A stretch of DNA of 64,000 nucleotides from Aestuariirhabdus litorea. Lineage in GTDB: Bacteria; Pseudomonadota; Gammaproteobacteria; Pseudomonadales; Aestuariirhabdaceae. The notes beneath the pieces are model-generated. The model did no database searches, was not told the origin of the DNA, and saw only the letters and a list, made by a program, of their open reading frames with translations. Made by a program: the position numbers and the translations under genes. Below, piece by piece: positions 8,991 to 17,956 of this stretch. Every line of letters starts with the position of its first letter. Within the stretch, counting starts at the first letter, position 1. The stretch covers positions 1,984,001-2,048,000 of the forward strand of contig NZ_QWEZ01000001.1 of the NCBI RefSeq assembly GCF_003864255.1, in the 5' to 3' direction.

Positions 8991-10304
8991 ATGAAACCCA
9001 CACTGATCGCAGTATCCGCCCTGCTGGCGGCCCTTGGTGCCGCCCCCCTCCCGGCCGCCGAACAACCCACCGGGAAAGCCCCCATGCAGGGCTTCCCCCC
9101 GAGCGTAGAGTCCCAGGTCACCCGGAAAAACTATCGCGACTACCCCAACGGCCGCTGGTCCTTCCGCAATGCCGGAGCCCCCTTCAATGTGCTGATGATC
9201 CCCCGGGAGGGGGAGATCCTGCCCCTCAACACGCCCCTCAACTCCGAACTGGGTAACCATCGGGTAGAGGATCTCGAGGGTAACCCCACCCCCCTCGACG
9301 CCCTGTTCGAGCGCAACGACGCCGATGGCCTGATCGTGCTGCAGGGGGGAAAGGTACTCCATGAGCGCTACTTTCACGCCTTTAACCCCCATGCCCAGCA
9401 CATCTGGTTTTCGATGACCAAGTCGCTGGTGAGCAGCGCCTTCGGTCTGCTGGTGGCGGAGGGCAAGGTGGATCTTGGCCGCAGCCCTGCCCACTACATC
9501 CCTGAGCTCAAGGGCAGTGGCTTTGAGCGGGTAAGCATCCAGCAGCTGCTGGACCATAGCACGGCCATCGACTTCAAGGAGAACTACACCGACCCCAATG
9601 CGGACTTTTTGCGCCACTATGCCCCCGCCCTCAATATGGCCTGGCTCCCCGGGGCCGCCGACGTGCAGCCGGGACAAACCGAGATCTACGGGATCTACGA
9701 CTTCCTCACCCATTTCGTGAAGGAGGACCCTGCCCTCAAGCCCGGCGAAGCTTTTGACTACAACTCCAGCAACGCCGATGTGCTGGGCTGGCTGGTAGCA
9801 CGGCTCAGCGGGCAGAGCCTGCACGAGTTCCTGCAGCAGCGGGTCTGGGCCAAACTCGGTGCCGAACATGACGCCTATATCGCCGTCGACCGGGCCTATA
9901 TGCCGGTGGCGACCGGGGGCATGAACACCACCTTGCGGGATGCGGCCCGTTTCGGGCAGATGATTCTCGATCGCGGCCGTTACAACGGCCAATCGGTGAT
10001 CCCCGCCACCTGGGTGGATGCCACCCTCGAGATCGATCCCCGCCTGGAGCGCAATATGCGCGCCAACGCCAAGTACCAGAGGGATCCCTGGCAGGCCTAC
10101 CACAACATGTGGTGGGTGCTGGACGCCAAGGCCGGGGAGTACTGCGCCGTTGGCATCTTCGGCCAGGTGATCTACCTCAACCGCGAGGCCGGCACCACCA
10201 TGGCCTGGTACTCCAGCCAGCCCACCGCCTCCTCCGCCAACAACCCCCAGTTCCAGGCAAAGCTGAAGGCCGCCCGCGAACTGGCCCGCAGCCTCACCCC
10301 CTGA
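8991..10304 (+). CDS. Secreted serine hydrolase, beta-lactamase (class C) fold
   Basis: This 437-residue protein has a Sec signal peptide (MKPTLIAVSALLAALGAAPLPAAE, cleavage near residue 23) and so works in the periplasm. The penicillin-binding-fold motifs are visible: SMTK with the nucleophile Ser141 and Lys144, and the YNS motif at Tyr257 (FDYNSSNAD). These enzymes include class C beta-lactamases, DD-peptidases, esterases and 6-aminohexanoate-dimer hydrolases. The HIWFSMTKS and DHSTAIDF contexts are most like the last group and related esterases. The substrate is unknown. It is a single-gene unit ending at the bidirectional terminator before thrC. Confidence 0.85.
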   Translation: MKPTLIAVSALLAALGAAPLPAAEQPTGKAPMQGFPPSVESQVTRKNYRDYPNGRWSFRNAGAPFNVLMIPREGEILPLNTPLNSELGNHRVEDLEGNPTPLDALFERNDADGLIVLQGGKVLHERYFHAFNPHAQHIWFSMTKSLVSSAFGLLVAEGKVDLGRSPAHYIPELKGSGFERVSIQQLLDHSTAIDFKENYTDPNADFLRHYAPALNMAWLPGAADVQPGQTEIYGIYDFLTHFVKEDPALKPGEAFDYNSSNADVLGWLVARLSGQSLHEFLQQRVWAKLGAEHDAYIAVDRAYMPVATGGMNTTLRDAARFGQMILDRGRYNGQSVIPATWVDATLEIDPRLERNMRANAKYQRDPWQAYHNMWWVLDAKAGEYCAVGIFGQVIYLNREAGTTMAWYSSQPTASSANNPQFQAKLKAARELARSLTP

Positions 10305-10319
10305 GCGCCCGCGGCGTCA

Positions 10320-10351
10320 CAAAAAAAGCCAGCAATTTGCTGGCTTTTTTT
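10320..10351. terminator. Bidirectional rho-independent terminator
   Basis: The stem AGCCAGCA / TGCTGGCT (8 bp, loop ATT) is flanked by seven A on one side and a run of T on the other, so it can stop both the serine hydrolase (plus) and thrC (minus) transcripts. Confidence 0.93.
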
Positions 10352-10380
10352 GGAGTACGTTTAGGGCGTCAGCGAGGCAT

Positions 10381-11781
10381 CTAGAGCGCCCGGCTCTTGC
10401 TGCGAATCAGGGCGTGCAGCTCCTTGATATCGCGCTTCATCACCGTCATCCGCTCCTCGCGATCGAACAGGTCCCGCAGGTGAAACGGCAGCTCGGGGGC
10501 CTCCAGCCCCGCCTTCACCACCGGCTCCGGGAACTTGACCGGGTGGGCTGTGGCCAGCGTCACCATTGGCACCGAGGCATCACGGCGGCACTGGCGCGCG
10601 GCCCGCACACCAATGGCGGTGTGGGGATCGAGCAGGTACTCGCTCTCGGCAAACACCTGCTTGATGGTTTCACAGGTCTCTTCGTCGTCGACCCGCGCGC
10701 TGTCGAACAGTTCGCGGGCAAAACTCCAGCGGTGCTCATCAATGGTGAGTTGGCCGCTGCGGTTGAAGTTGTCCATCAGCTCGGCGATGGCGGCCCCGTT
10801 ACGACCGTAGAGATCGAACAGCAGACGCTCGAAGTTGCTGGAGACCATGATATCCATGCTCGGCGACAGGGTGTGCTCAAGGCCCGACTTGTCGTAGTGG
10901 TTCTCGCTGATGAAGCGGTGCAGGATATCGTTGCTGTTGGTGGCGACCACCAGCTGGCTGATCGGTAGCCCCATGTTGCGAGCGATGTAGCCGGCAAAAA
11001 TATCGCCGAAGTTGCCCGTCGGTACCGAGAAGGCGACGCTGCGGTGCGGTGCGCCAAGGGCGATACCGGCGGCGAAGTAATAGACCACCTGGGCCATGAT
11101 GCGCGCCCAGTTGATGGAGTTGACCGCCACCAGCCGCGCCTTGCCTTCGAGGAAGGACTGGTCGGCAAAGCTCTCTTTGACCATCGCCTGGCAATCGTCG
11201 AAGTTACCCTCCACCGCCAGGTTGTGGATGTTGTCCCCCAGGATGGTGGTCATCTGCTTGCGCTGCACTTCGGAGACCCGGTTAAGGGGGTGCATGATAA
11301 AGATATCGACGTTATCGCAGCGCTTGCAGCCCTCGATCGCCGCCGAGCCGGTATCGCCGGAGGTGGCCCCTACGATGACGGCGCGCTCGTTGCGCTTCTC
11401 CAGGGTGTAGTCGAGCAGGCGACCCAGCAGCTGCAGGGCGAAATCCTTGAACGCCAGGGTGGGGCCGTGGAACAACTCCATCACCCACTCGTTGCTGTCG
11501 ATCTGGGTCAGGGGCGCCACCGCGTTGTGGCTGAAGACGGCGTAGGTGTCGTCGATGATGCGACCCAGCTCATCGGCGGGGATGCTGTCGGCCACAAAGG
11601 GGGTGATGATGCGCTTGGCCAGCTCAGCGTAGGAGAGCCCGGCCCAGCCGGCGATCTGCTCGGGGGTAAAGCGGGGCAGGCATTCGGGCACGTAGAGGCC
11701 GCCGTCGCTGGCCAGTCCGGCCAGCAGGACATCTTCAAAATTGAGTGCGGGCGCTTGCCCACGGGTACTGATGTATTTCAC
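10381..11781 (-). CDS. thrC: Threonine synthase
   Basis: ThrC converts O-phosphohomoserine to threonine with PLP. The 466-residue length and sequence fit the gammaproteobacterial type: MKYISTRGQAPALNFEDVLL start, GPTLAFKDFALQLLG with the PLP-binding Lys, and GATSGDTGSAAIEG as the phosphate-binding loop. The C-terminal part has the typical HPVKFPEPV segment. It follows hom by 70 bases on the same strand, forming the last two steps of threonine synthesis, and is closed by the strong terminator at 10320-10351. Confidence 0.97.
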   Translation of the reverse strand: MKYISTRGQAPALNFEDVLLAGLASDGGLYVPECLPRFTPEQIAGWAGLSYAELAKRIITPFVADSIPADELGRIIDDTYAVFSHNAVAPLTQIDSNEWVMELFHGPTLAFKDFALQLLGRLLDYTLEKRNERAVIVGATSGDTGSAAIEGCKRCDNVDIFIMHPLNRVSEVQRKQMTTILGDNIHNLAVEGNFDDCQAMVKESFADQSFLEGKARLVAVNSINWARIMAQVVYYFAAGIALGAPHRSVAFSVPTGNFGDIFAGYIARNMGLPISQLVVATNSNDILHRFISENHYDKSGLEHTLSPSMDIMVSSNFERLLFDLYGRNGAAIAELMDNFNRSGQLTIDEHRWSFARELFDSARVDDEETCETIKQVFAESEYLLDPHTAIGVRAARQCRRDASVPMVTLATAHPVKFPEPVVKAGLEAPELPFHLRDLFDREERMTVMKRDIKELHALIRSKSRAL

Positions 11782-11851
11782 TGTCGTATCGCTCGTTCTA
11801 TGGTGACCGACGCCCGTTTATGGATACGGGCTATGGGCACAAACGGATAAA

Positions 11852-13153
11852 TTAGTTGAGGTGGTCCATACGGATTCGAGTGACCTTGCCGGTCACCACC
11901 TCCAGCCCCTCAAGGCTGGTTATGGCGCTGTTCATCTGCGACTCCTGCACGCTGTGGGTGAGCATAATGATGTGGGCCACCTGTTCGTCGGAGCGGACCT
12001 CTTTCTGCAGGATCGCCTCGATGTTGATGCCCGCCTGGCTCAGCACCCCGGTGATGGTGGTCATAACGCCGGGCTTGTCGCTGGCATCGAGGCGCAGGTA
12101 GTAAGCGCTCTCGACCTGGTCCACCGCCAGTACGGGCAGCGGCTGCAGCTCGCCAGGGGCATAGCCCAGCGCGGCCACGGCGCAGGCGGGATGCTCAAAG
12201 CTGCGCGCCAGGTCCATGATGTCGGCCACCACCGCCGATGCGGTGGGGGCTGCGCCGGCACCGGCACCGTAGTACATGGTGGGCCCCACGGCGTCACCAG
12301 CAACCATCACCGCGTTCATCACCCCGTTGACGTTGGCGATCAGGCGACTCTCCGGAATCAGGGTCGGGTGCACCCGCAGCTCGACGCCGTTGGTGCGGCG
12401 ACGGGCAATCCCCAGGTGCTTGATGCGATATCCCAGCTCCTGGGCGTACTTGAGGTCCTCGGGGGTGACCTCGCTGATCCCCTCGGTGTAGGCCTTGTCG
12501 AACTGCAGCGGCATGCCGAAGGCGATGGAGGCGAGGATGGTGAGCTTATGGGCGGCATCGATCCCCTCCACGTCAAAGGTGGGATCGGCCTCGGCATAGC
12601 CCAGCGCCTGCGCCTCGGCCAGTACATCGGCAAAATCACGCCCCTTCTCACGCATCTCGCTGAGGATAAAGTTGCCGGTGCCGTTGATGATGCCCGCCAC
12701 GGTGTTGATGCGGTTGGCGGCCAGCCCCTCGCGAATCGCCTTGATCACGGGGATACCGCCGGCAACACCCGCCTCGTAGGCCACATTGACCCCCTTGGCG
12801 GCCGCGGCCTCGAAAATCTCGTTACCGTGCACGGCGATCAGTGCCTTGTTGGCGGTCACTACATGCTTGCCGTGATCGATCGCGGTCAGCACCAGCTCCC
12901 GCGCGGTATCGTAGCCACCGATCAGCTCCACCACCAGGTCCACCTCGGGATCCCGGGCCACATCAAAGATATCGGCGGTGGTACGAATGCCGCTGGTATC
13001 GCAGGCAGGGTTGGTGCGGCGGGCGGCGATCATCTCCACCCGAATCTCACGCCCCAGGCGCCGACGAATCTCTTCGGCGTTGCCGGTCAATAGGTTAAAG
13101 GTTCCACCACCGACGGTGCCCAATCCACAGATACCCACTCTGATAGGTTTCAA
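11852..13153 (-). CDS. hom: Homoserine dehydrogenase (monofunctional)
   Basis: Hom reduces aspartate semialdehyde to homoserine. The 433-residue protein has the N-terminal nucleotide-binding motif GICGLGTVGGGTFNLL. The catalytic domain follows with GGIPVIKAIREGLAANRI and the NGTGNFILSEM substrate loop. A C-terminal ACT domain (about residues 350-425, DKPGVMTTITGVLSQAGINIE) is the usual site of threonine feedback inhibition. It is not fused to an aspartate kinase, as is normal for Pseudomonas-like gammaproteobacteria. Order xerD-dsbC-(remnant)-hom-thrC. Confidence 0.97.
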   Translation of the reverse strand: MKPIRVGICGLGTVGGGTFNLLTGNAEEIRRRLGREIRVEMIAARRTNPACDTSGIRTTADIFDVARDPEVDLVVELIGGYDTARELVLTAIDHGKHVVTANKALIAVHGNEIFEAAAAKGVNVAYEAGVAGGIPVIKAIREGLAANRINTVAGIINGTGNFILSEMREKGRDFADVLAEAQALGYAEADPTFDVEGIDAAHKLTILASIAFGMPLQFDKAYTEGISEVTPEDLKYAQELGYRIKHLGIARRRTNGVELRVHPTLIPESRLIANVNGVMNAVMVAGDAVGPTMYYGAGAGAAPTASAVVADIMDLARSFEHPACAVAALGYAPGELQPLPVLAVDQVESAYYLRLDASDKPGVMTTITGVLSQAGINIEAILQKEVRSDEQVAHIIMLTHSVQESQMNSAITSLEGLEVVTGKVTRIRMDHLN

Positions 13154-13340
13154 AACCAGTTTTCCCCGATTCAGCTAACGGTCTTGGCCCAAGGCCATAA
13201 TGAGGCGAACATTATACAGAGATTCCGCGTCTCAGCGAGTCCTGATAGGGGGGTAAACTGCGGGGCGTGGCCGTGGCGGGGTTCTGTTGCCACGCCGGCC
13301 CGCAGGATATACTCGGGCAACCATTGGCCTCGACCTCCCC

Positions 13341-13660
13341 ATGACTCAAACCGCCCTCCTCCACCGCTTCAGCCGTGCCCTGTTGCACCCCTGGCTGCCA
13401 CCCCGGCAGGCGCTTCCCGCCGGGCTGACTGCCCCGCCGGGGACCGACAAAAAACCGGGGGCTGCGACGCCTTCGGGCGGCTGCACAACCAACCTGGCCT
13501 CTACCTGAGCGACGCCAGCCTGATTCCCGATACGCCCACGGTCAATCCCCAGGGGACCCTGATGGCCCTGGTACGTCGAAACGTCGAACAGTGGATACAA
13601 AGCGGAGAGCTGGGACCCGCTAAAGGGCGGGGCCGATCAGGGTCCCGGGCGGGACCCTGA
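13341..13660 (+). pseudogene. GMC oxidoreductase remnant (C-terminal fragment)
   Basis: The 519-base gap between hom and dsbC is unusually long. In frame 2 from about 13463 it encodes CDAFGRLHNQPGLYLSDASL followed by IPDTPTVNPQGTLMALVRRN. This is the C-terminal signature of glucose-methanol-choline oxidoreductases: the LYV.DASVFP.S.GVNP.LTIMA block that closes the FAD site. An ATG at 13341 opens a different frame (MTQTALLHRFSRALLHPWLP) that ends at 13508, so no frame joins the two. The FAD-binding N-terminus is absent. The stretch is best read as the end of a lost gene after internal deletion and frameshift. It is oriented opposite to its neighbours. Confidence 0.6.
13638..13659 (-). terminator. 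Hairpin downstream of dsbC
   Basis: A 9-bp perfect stem (CAGGGTCCC / GGGACCCTG, loop GGGC) sits 14 bases past the dsbC stop codon. There is no clear U-tract, so it may be a weak terminator or a 3'-end stabiliser. Confidence 0.45.
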
Positions 13661-13672
13661 GGGGGCGAAGGC

Positions 13673-14416
13673 TTAGAGAATACCCAGGTCCTGGGCCAGT
13701 GCCTCGGCGGGCTTGTAGCCCGGAATCATGGTGCCATCGTCAAGGAACAGCGCCGGCGTACCGCGAATACCCATCTGGATACCCAGCTCGTACTCCTCCT
13801 GTACCGGGTTGTCGCAGGCCTTCTCCGCAACCTGCTTACCGCTCTTGGCATCGGTCATCGCCTGGCGAGGGTCATCAGCGCACCAGACGTTCTGCATCAC
13901 CGCATAGGCCGGATTGTTACGTCCGCCACGCGGAAACGCCATGTAGCGCACCTCGATCCCCATGGCGTTAAGCTGCGGCACCTCGGTGTGCAGTTTGCGG
14001 CAGTAGGTGCAATCGACATCGGTAAAGACGGTGATGGAGGCTTTCCGGGCCCCGTCGGCGGGGAACACGATCTGCTTCTCCTGGGGGAAGCCCGCCAGCA
14101 GTTCGGCGTTGATCTGGCTGCGCACGGCATCGGTCAGGTTGACCACCTGGTTGTTGACGATACTCAGCAGGTCACCCTGGATCACATAGTTGCCATCGGC
14201 ACTCACGTAGAGAAGGTCGGATTTACCGATCTGCACCATATAGACCCCCTCAATCGGGGTGGGGATGACCTCGGTAACCTGCATGCTGTGGTCGAACTGC
14301 TGCATCCGCGCCCGGATCGTCTCCTCCGCACGGGCGTCGGCCGCAGCATCAGCAAAACCCTGCACACTGAACAGGCCCAGGAACAGGCCTGCCATCCATG
14401 AAATTGATCTCTTCAT
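13673..14416 (-). CDS. dsbC: Thiol:disulfide interchange protein DsbC
   Basis: DsbC is the periplasmic disulfide isomerase. The 247-residue protein has a signal peptide (cleavage after about residue 22, SVQGFADA). A small N-terminal dimerisation domain follows, then a thioredoxin domain with active site Cys136-TY-Cys139 and the cis-Pro segment GIRGTPALF. A second Cys pair (WCADD and KACDN) matches the structural disulfide of DsbC. In this genome it may matter for the many Cys-rich periplasmic cytochromes further along. The upstream gene is xerD. Confidence 0.96.
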   Translation of the reverse strand: MKRSISWMAGLFLGLFSVQGFADAAADARAEETIRARMQQFDHSMQVTEVIPTPIEGVYMVQIGKSDLLYVSADGNYVIQGDLLSIVNNQVVNLTDAVRSQINAELLAGFPQEKQIVFPADGARKASITVFTDVDCTYCRKLHTEVPQLNAMGIEVRYMAFPRGGRNNPAYAVMQNVWCADDPRQAMTDAKSGKQVAEKACDNPVQEEYELGIQMGIRGTPALFLDDGTMIPGYKPAEALAQDLGIL

Positions 14417-14546
14417 TGAAAACCTCTAGGTCGATATTCACTGCATGCCCGGCGCCTGCTACACAGTGCCTCAACGCCTTGGACCACAGAAAGGGGGAAA
14501 CTATTCTAACAGATTCCTTTTTTTTACCCAGAGCCTGATGCGTCGC

Positions 14547-15464
14547 CTAACCACGGGGGTGGTGGCTGGCGTGCAACTGCTGCAGGCGGTGCTGGGCAAC
14601 GTGGGTGTAGATCTGGGTGGTGGAGAGGTCGCTGTGGCCCAACAGCAGCTGCACCACCCGCAGGTCGGCACCATGGTTGAGCAGGTGGGTGGCGAAGGCG
14701 TGGCGCAGGGTGTGGGGGGACAACGGCTTGTTGACGCCACTCTCGATGGCGTAGCGCTTGAGACGGTGCCAGAAGGTCTGGCGAGTCATAAAGCGGCCTC
14801 GCTGGCTGGGAAAGAGTACCGACCCCTCCCCGCTGCCGATCAGTTGAGGACGCGCCTCCCTGAGGTAACTGGCGATCCACTCCAGCGCCTCCTCCCCCAT
14901 CGGCACCAGGCGCTCCTTGCCCCCCTTGCCGAGGATACGAACCACCCCGGCGCGCAGGTTGACCATTGACAACTCCAGCCCCACCAGCTCCGAGACCCTG
15001 AGGCCACAGGCGTAGATCAGCTCCAGCATGGCACGATCCCTGAGCCCCAGCACCGTGGTCGTATCCGGTGCCTCCAGCAGTGCCTCCACATCGGCTTCGG
15101 TGAGAGTCTTGGGAAGCGGCCGCCCCAGTTTCGGCAACTCGACATTGAGGGTGGGATCAAGCCGCATGTGTTTTTCCCGCAGCATATACTGGTAGAACCC
15201 CCGCAAGCAGGAGAGCAGACGCGCCGTAGAGCGAGCCTTGTAGCCCTTTGACAGGCGATAGCCCAGGTACTCCAGCAGCAGCGCCCGCTCCACCCGGCAC
15301 AGGTCGGGCGTCCCTTTTGCGCCACACCAACGGGCAAAACCGTACAGGTCGCGCCGGTAGGAGGCGAGGGAGTTGTCGCTCAAGCCCCGCTCCATCCAGG
15401 CACTGTCGAGGTAAAGGTCGATCCAGGGATCCGAATCCTCGGGCTGCTGTGATGCGGTAGTCAT
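14547..15464 (-). CDS. xerD: Site-specific tyrosine recombinase XerD
   Basis: XerD, with XerC, resolves chromosome dimers at dif. The 305-residue protein has the N-terminal SAM-like core-binding domain (WIDLYLDSAWMERGLSDNSL) and the C-terminal catalytic domain with the conserved residues in order: Arg in GLRVSELVGLE, Lys in GKGGKERLVPM, HTLRHAFATHLL (His and Arg), LLGHSDLSTTQIY (His and the nucleophile Tyr). The position next to dsbC, hom and thrC is the normal chromosomal site of xerD, so it is not an integrase of a mobile element. Confidence 0.96.
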   Translation of the reverse strand: MTTASQQPEDSDPWIDLYLDSAWMERGLSDNSLASYRRDLYGFARWCGAKGTPDLCRVERALLLEYLGYRLSKGYKARSTARLLSCLRGFYQYMLREKHMRLDPTLNVELPKLGRPLPKTLTEADVEALLEAPDTTTVLGLRDRAMLELIYACGLRVSELVGLELSMVNLRAGVVRILGKGGKERLVPMGEEALEWIASYLREARPQLIGSGEGSVLFPSQRGRFMTRQTFWHRLKRYAIESGVNKPLSPHTLRHAFATHLLNHGADLRVVQLLLGHSDLSTTQIYTHVAQHRLQQLHASHHPRG

Positions 15465-15600
15465 GGTGAGGAAATTCCACTTTCTATGGGGCCGGTGCTG
15501 TTTTAGAGTACACCGACTGCGTCCCGGCTAATAGAGGTTCCAAGCGGGAGCGCCCTCTTACCCGGTTTCACTACCAACACCCTTCAGGAGGTTTTGCCTA

Positions 15601-15891
15601 ATGTTGTCACGCACACGACTGTCGATCGGACTGGTTACCCTGCTACTGCTCAGCGGCTGCGCCGGCCACGGGAACCAGCAACTGTCCACACAGTGCGCTT
15701 CAGGGCTCGAAACCGCCTACCAGGAGCTGGATTTTGCCCAGAGCAAGGGATTTGATGGCTCGGTCGCCTGGGGCAAGGCGGCCGCCCTGCTCACCGCTGC
15801 CAAGGTACAGCAGCAGTTCGAAAAGTACCCCAACTGCATCGACAAGGTGCAGCGTGCTCGCGCCTATATCAAGCAGTCACTCCAGGGTTGA
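15601..15891 (+). CDS. Small lipoprotein, family not recognised
   Basis: The 96-residue precursor carries a lipoprotein signal peptide with lipobox LLSGC; Cys20 is the lipidation site. The mature part is helical (ETAYQELDFAQSKGF, AKVQQQFEKYPNCIDKVQRA) with two further Cys. The residue after Cys is Ala, so sorting to the outer membrane is expected. The ribosome site AGGAGG lies upstream. It overlaps the convergent glycosyltransferase gene by 15 bases. The function is unknown. Confidence 0.75.
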   Translation: MLSRTRLSIGLVTLLLLSGCAGHGNQQLSTQCASGLETAYQELDFAQSKGFDGSVAWGKAAALLTAAKVQQQFEKYPNCIDKVQRARAYIKQSLQG

Positions 15892-16683
15892 ACCCACGGC
15901 CGCAACCCGGGTCAGGCTGCGCCAGAGCCCCAGCGGCATCAACCCCCGCTGCAGCAGCTTAATGCTCACCATCAGGGTGATCAGGGTAATGTCCCACACC
16001 GGGCGGAAGTGGCTGGGGCGGGCGTCGGGCTGATAAAGGCTGTGGATGGGCAACGCCACCACACCGAAGCCGGCACGTACCGCCTCGATCAGGATTGCGC
16101 TTTCGAACACAAAGCCACTACCCAGCTCCTGCCCGCGCGCGAAGCGCTCCAGCAAAGGGCGGGGATAGAGGCGAAATCCGCACTGGGTATCCAGCAGAGG
16201 GGTACCGGCGGCCCAGGAGATCCAGAAGTCGGCCACCTGGTTGGCGCGTTTGCGGGCGCGGGGGGCCAGTTCACTGTCCTTTAGGCGGGCCCCCATCAGC
16301 AGGGCACCGGGGTAGTAACGGGTAAGGCGCAACAGGCGGGGAATCTCGTCGGGGTTGTGCTGGCCGTCGCCATCGAGGCTGATCACCGCCTCGGCCCCCA
16401 GCCCGAGGGCATAGCCAAACCCGCTTCGTAGAGCTGCCGCCTTGCCCATCCGTCGCTCGTGCAGCAACACCCGGGCACCCGCCTCGCGTGCCAGCTCAGC
16501 GGTCCGGTCACGGCTGCCATCGTCCACCACAATCACCAGATCCACATAGGCCAGGGCACGGGTTACCAGGGAGGCGATGGTTCGCGCTTCGTGGAAAGCG
16601 GGAATCACCACCGCCACCTCACCGGCAAAGGTGCGCTCCTGGCTCTCTGGCAGTGGGTCGGGGTAGGTCACTTGGGCATCCAT
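15877..16683 (-). CDS. Glycosyltransferase family 2
   Basis: The 268-residue protein starts its GT-A fold at VAVVIPAFHEARTIASLVTRA. The nucleotide-sugar Asp motif VIVVDDGSRDRT and the metal-binding VISLDGDGQHNPDEIPRLL (the DXD-like DGDGQ) follow. This is the dolichyl-phosphate-mannose-synthase-like branch, but without the C-terminal membrane helices. It is the last gene of the minus-strand aryl-polyene-like operon and starts 2 bases after the dehydratase stop codon. In such operons a glycosyltransferase is thought to link the polyene to a lipid anchor; here the role is inferred from position. Confidence 0.85.
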   Translation of the reverse strand: MDAQVTYPDPLPESQERTFAGEVAVVIPAFHEARTIASLVTRALAYVDLVIVVDDGSRDRTAELAREAGARVLLHERRMGKAAALRSGFGYALGLGAEAVISLDGDGQHNPDEIPRLLRLTRYYPGALLMGARLKDSELAPRARKRANQVADFWISWAAGTPLLDTQCGFRLYPRPLLERFARGQELGSGFVFESAILIEAVRAGFGVVALPIHSLYQPDARPSHFRPVWDITLITLMVSIKLLQRGLMPLGLWRSLTRVAAVGSTLE

Positions 16684-16685
16684 CG

Positions 16686-17168
16686 TTAATCGTCAGTCCC
16701 TGGGGAAGCGAGAATTACAGTAACACGCCCACAGGCCAACAGGCGACCCGCGGCCTTTACCTCGAAACCGTAGAGCTGCCCCTTGCTGTCAGCCATCAAC
16801 CGTTGGCACAGGATTTCAAGGGCCTCTTCTATTTGCGACAGATCCTCACAATAAAGCGTACACTGGTTAACACCCGCCAGATATCCCTGCGCCGGAGCAA
16901 AGGGTTCGGTCTCTGCCCCACCCTGCGCCTTCAACTGCAGTAGCGAACCATGGATCGCCATCGCCTGACCGGCGTACTCGATGGCAGTAAGGGCATCCAG
17001 CCGTCCCCCCTGCCGCAGCGGATTATCGGCAGACAGGTGTGAGCGGGCGATGCAGTGGATCTGCTGCTCATCCCAGGCGCTCACCGCATCGAGCAGGCAC
17101 ATGGTACCGGAGTGGGGCAAAAGCCCCGCCAGCCTCTCCCCTCGGATCGGTAACTCCAACCTCAGCAC
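16686..17168 (-). CDS. Hot-dog fold 3-hydroxyacyl-ACP dehydratase (ApeP-like)
   Basis: This 160-residue protein contains the FabZ/ApeP-type hot-dog fold: LLPHSGTMCLLDAVSAWDEQ near the start, with the catalytic His in the PH.G.M motif, then LTAIEYAGQAMAIHGSLL, carrying the acidic catalytic Glu. In aryl polyene pathways ApeP pairs with ApeI to dehydrate the growing 3-hydroxyacyl chain; the ApeI-like partner is encoded at 20147-20461. The start is GTG at 17168, overlapping the end of the chain-length-factor gene by 7 bases. Confidence 0.82.
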   Translation of the reverse strand: MLRLELPIRGERLAGLLPHSGTMCLLDAVSAWDEQQIHCIARSHLSADNPLRQGGRLDALTAIEYAGQAMAIHGSLLQLKAQGGAETEPFAPAQGYLAGVNQCTLYCEDLSQIEEALEILCQRLMADSKGQLYGFEVKAAGRLLACGRVTVILASPGTDD

Positions 17169-17956
17169 CGGGGGGAGACCCCGATGTTAAGTTGCAGGGC
17201 GGGGCCCAGCGACAACGCCAGCTCTCCCCCCTCTCCACGAGCCAGCTGCACCAGCAGGGGCAGCAGCTCGGCCGCCGGATTGTCCTCGCGCAGTCGCTGC
17301 AGGGCCTCATCTTCAAGCGGCGGAGCCCCGGCCCCGGCCTGGCGACTGAGTTCCAGGCTGGCGATGCTGTGGGGTGAAGGGGTAGAGCCCAGCACCAGCG
17401 CCGCCCCAAACAGGGACTCGATAGGCAGCGCCCGTTTGAGGGGCTCCGGGGCCGGTATATCGTAGGCGCACAGCAGCACCTGGGGCTCGCCGGCTGCTAG
17501 CTGCATAGCGGCGTCGAGCAGGCCTCCGGCGGCGCTGTAGCGCCCCATCGACAGGCAGTTGAGCGGTTTTGTACAGCCACGCCCTATGCTCCAGTAGCCG
17601 CCGGCAGCATTGTGTACCGAGTTGTGGAAGCGGGTCGGGGAGACGGTTTCAGGGGCCGAGACCAGGGTCTTGCACATGTAGTTGAGGATATCGCTGTCGC
17701 CGTTGGCGGTGGCAAATATGGACGCCAGGGACTGACCACCGAGTCCGGCCCGGTTCACCGCCTGCAGGGCCACTTCCAGGGCCAGGCGAACGGTAAGCCC
17801 GGTGCGCCGTTGCTCCCGGGCACTGAGCAGGGCCGGCCGGGGTGCGTGTGCCTCGGCCAGGGCTTCGCCGTCGCAGCGGTTGAGTCGCACAGTCCCCTCT
17901 GGCCAGCTCGCCATACCCGGGGCCCAGAGGCCGATCCCGTCAACAAAGAGCCGCAT
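17162..17956 (-). CDS. Beta-ketoacyl synthase-like chain length factor (ApeC-like)
   Basis: This 264-residue protein is a ketoacyl-synthase N-terminal-domain homologue (SIFATANGDSDILNYMCKTL, RFHNSVHNAAGGYWSIGRG) without the active-site Cys block or the C-terminal His motifs. That is what is expected of a chain length factor, the inactive partner of a KS heterodimer. It lies directly after the active KS (TGATG stop/start overlap), matching the ApeO-ApeC pair of aryl polyene systems. A GTG at 17959 is an alternative start. Confidence 0.82.
   Translation of the reverse strand: MRLFVDGIGLWAPGMASWPEGTVRLNRCDGEALAEAHAPRPALLSAREQRRTGLTVRLALEVALQAVNRAGLGGQSLASIFATANGDSDILNYMCKTLVSAPETVSPTRFHNSVHNAAGGYWSIGRGCTKPLNCLSMGRYSAAGGLLDAAMQLAAGEPQVLLCAYDIPAPEPLKRALPIESLFGAALVLGSTPSPHSIASLELSRQAGAGAPPLEDEALQRLREDNPAAELLPLLVQLARGEGGELALSLGPALQLNIGVSPRC

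Noticed and set aside
8700-10103. A 467-codon open frame on the minus strand opposite the serine hydrolase
   Set aside because: It is antisense to a gene with clear SMTK and YNS motifs and has a low-complexity Gly/Val/Glu content typical of shadow frames in GC-rich DNA.
14547-15464. Tyrosine recombinase as an integrase of a mobile element
   Set aside because: Sequence and the dsbC-hom-thrC context identify it as XerD.
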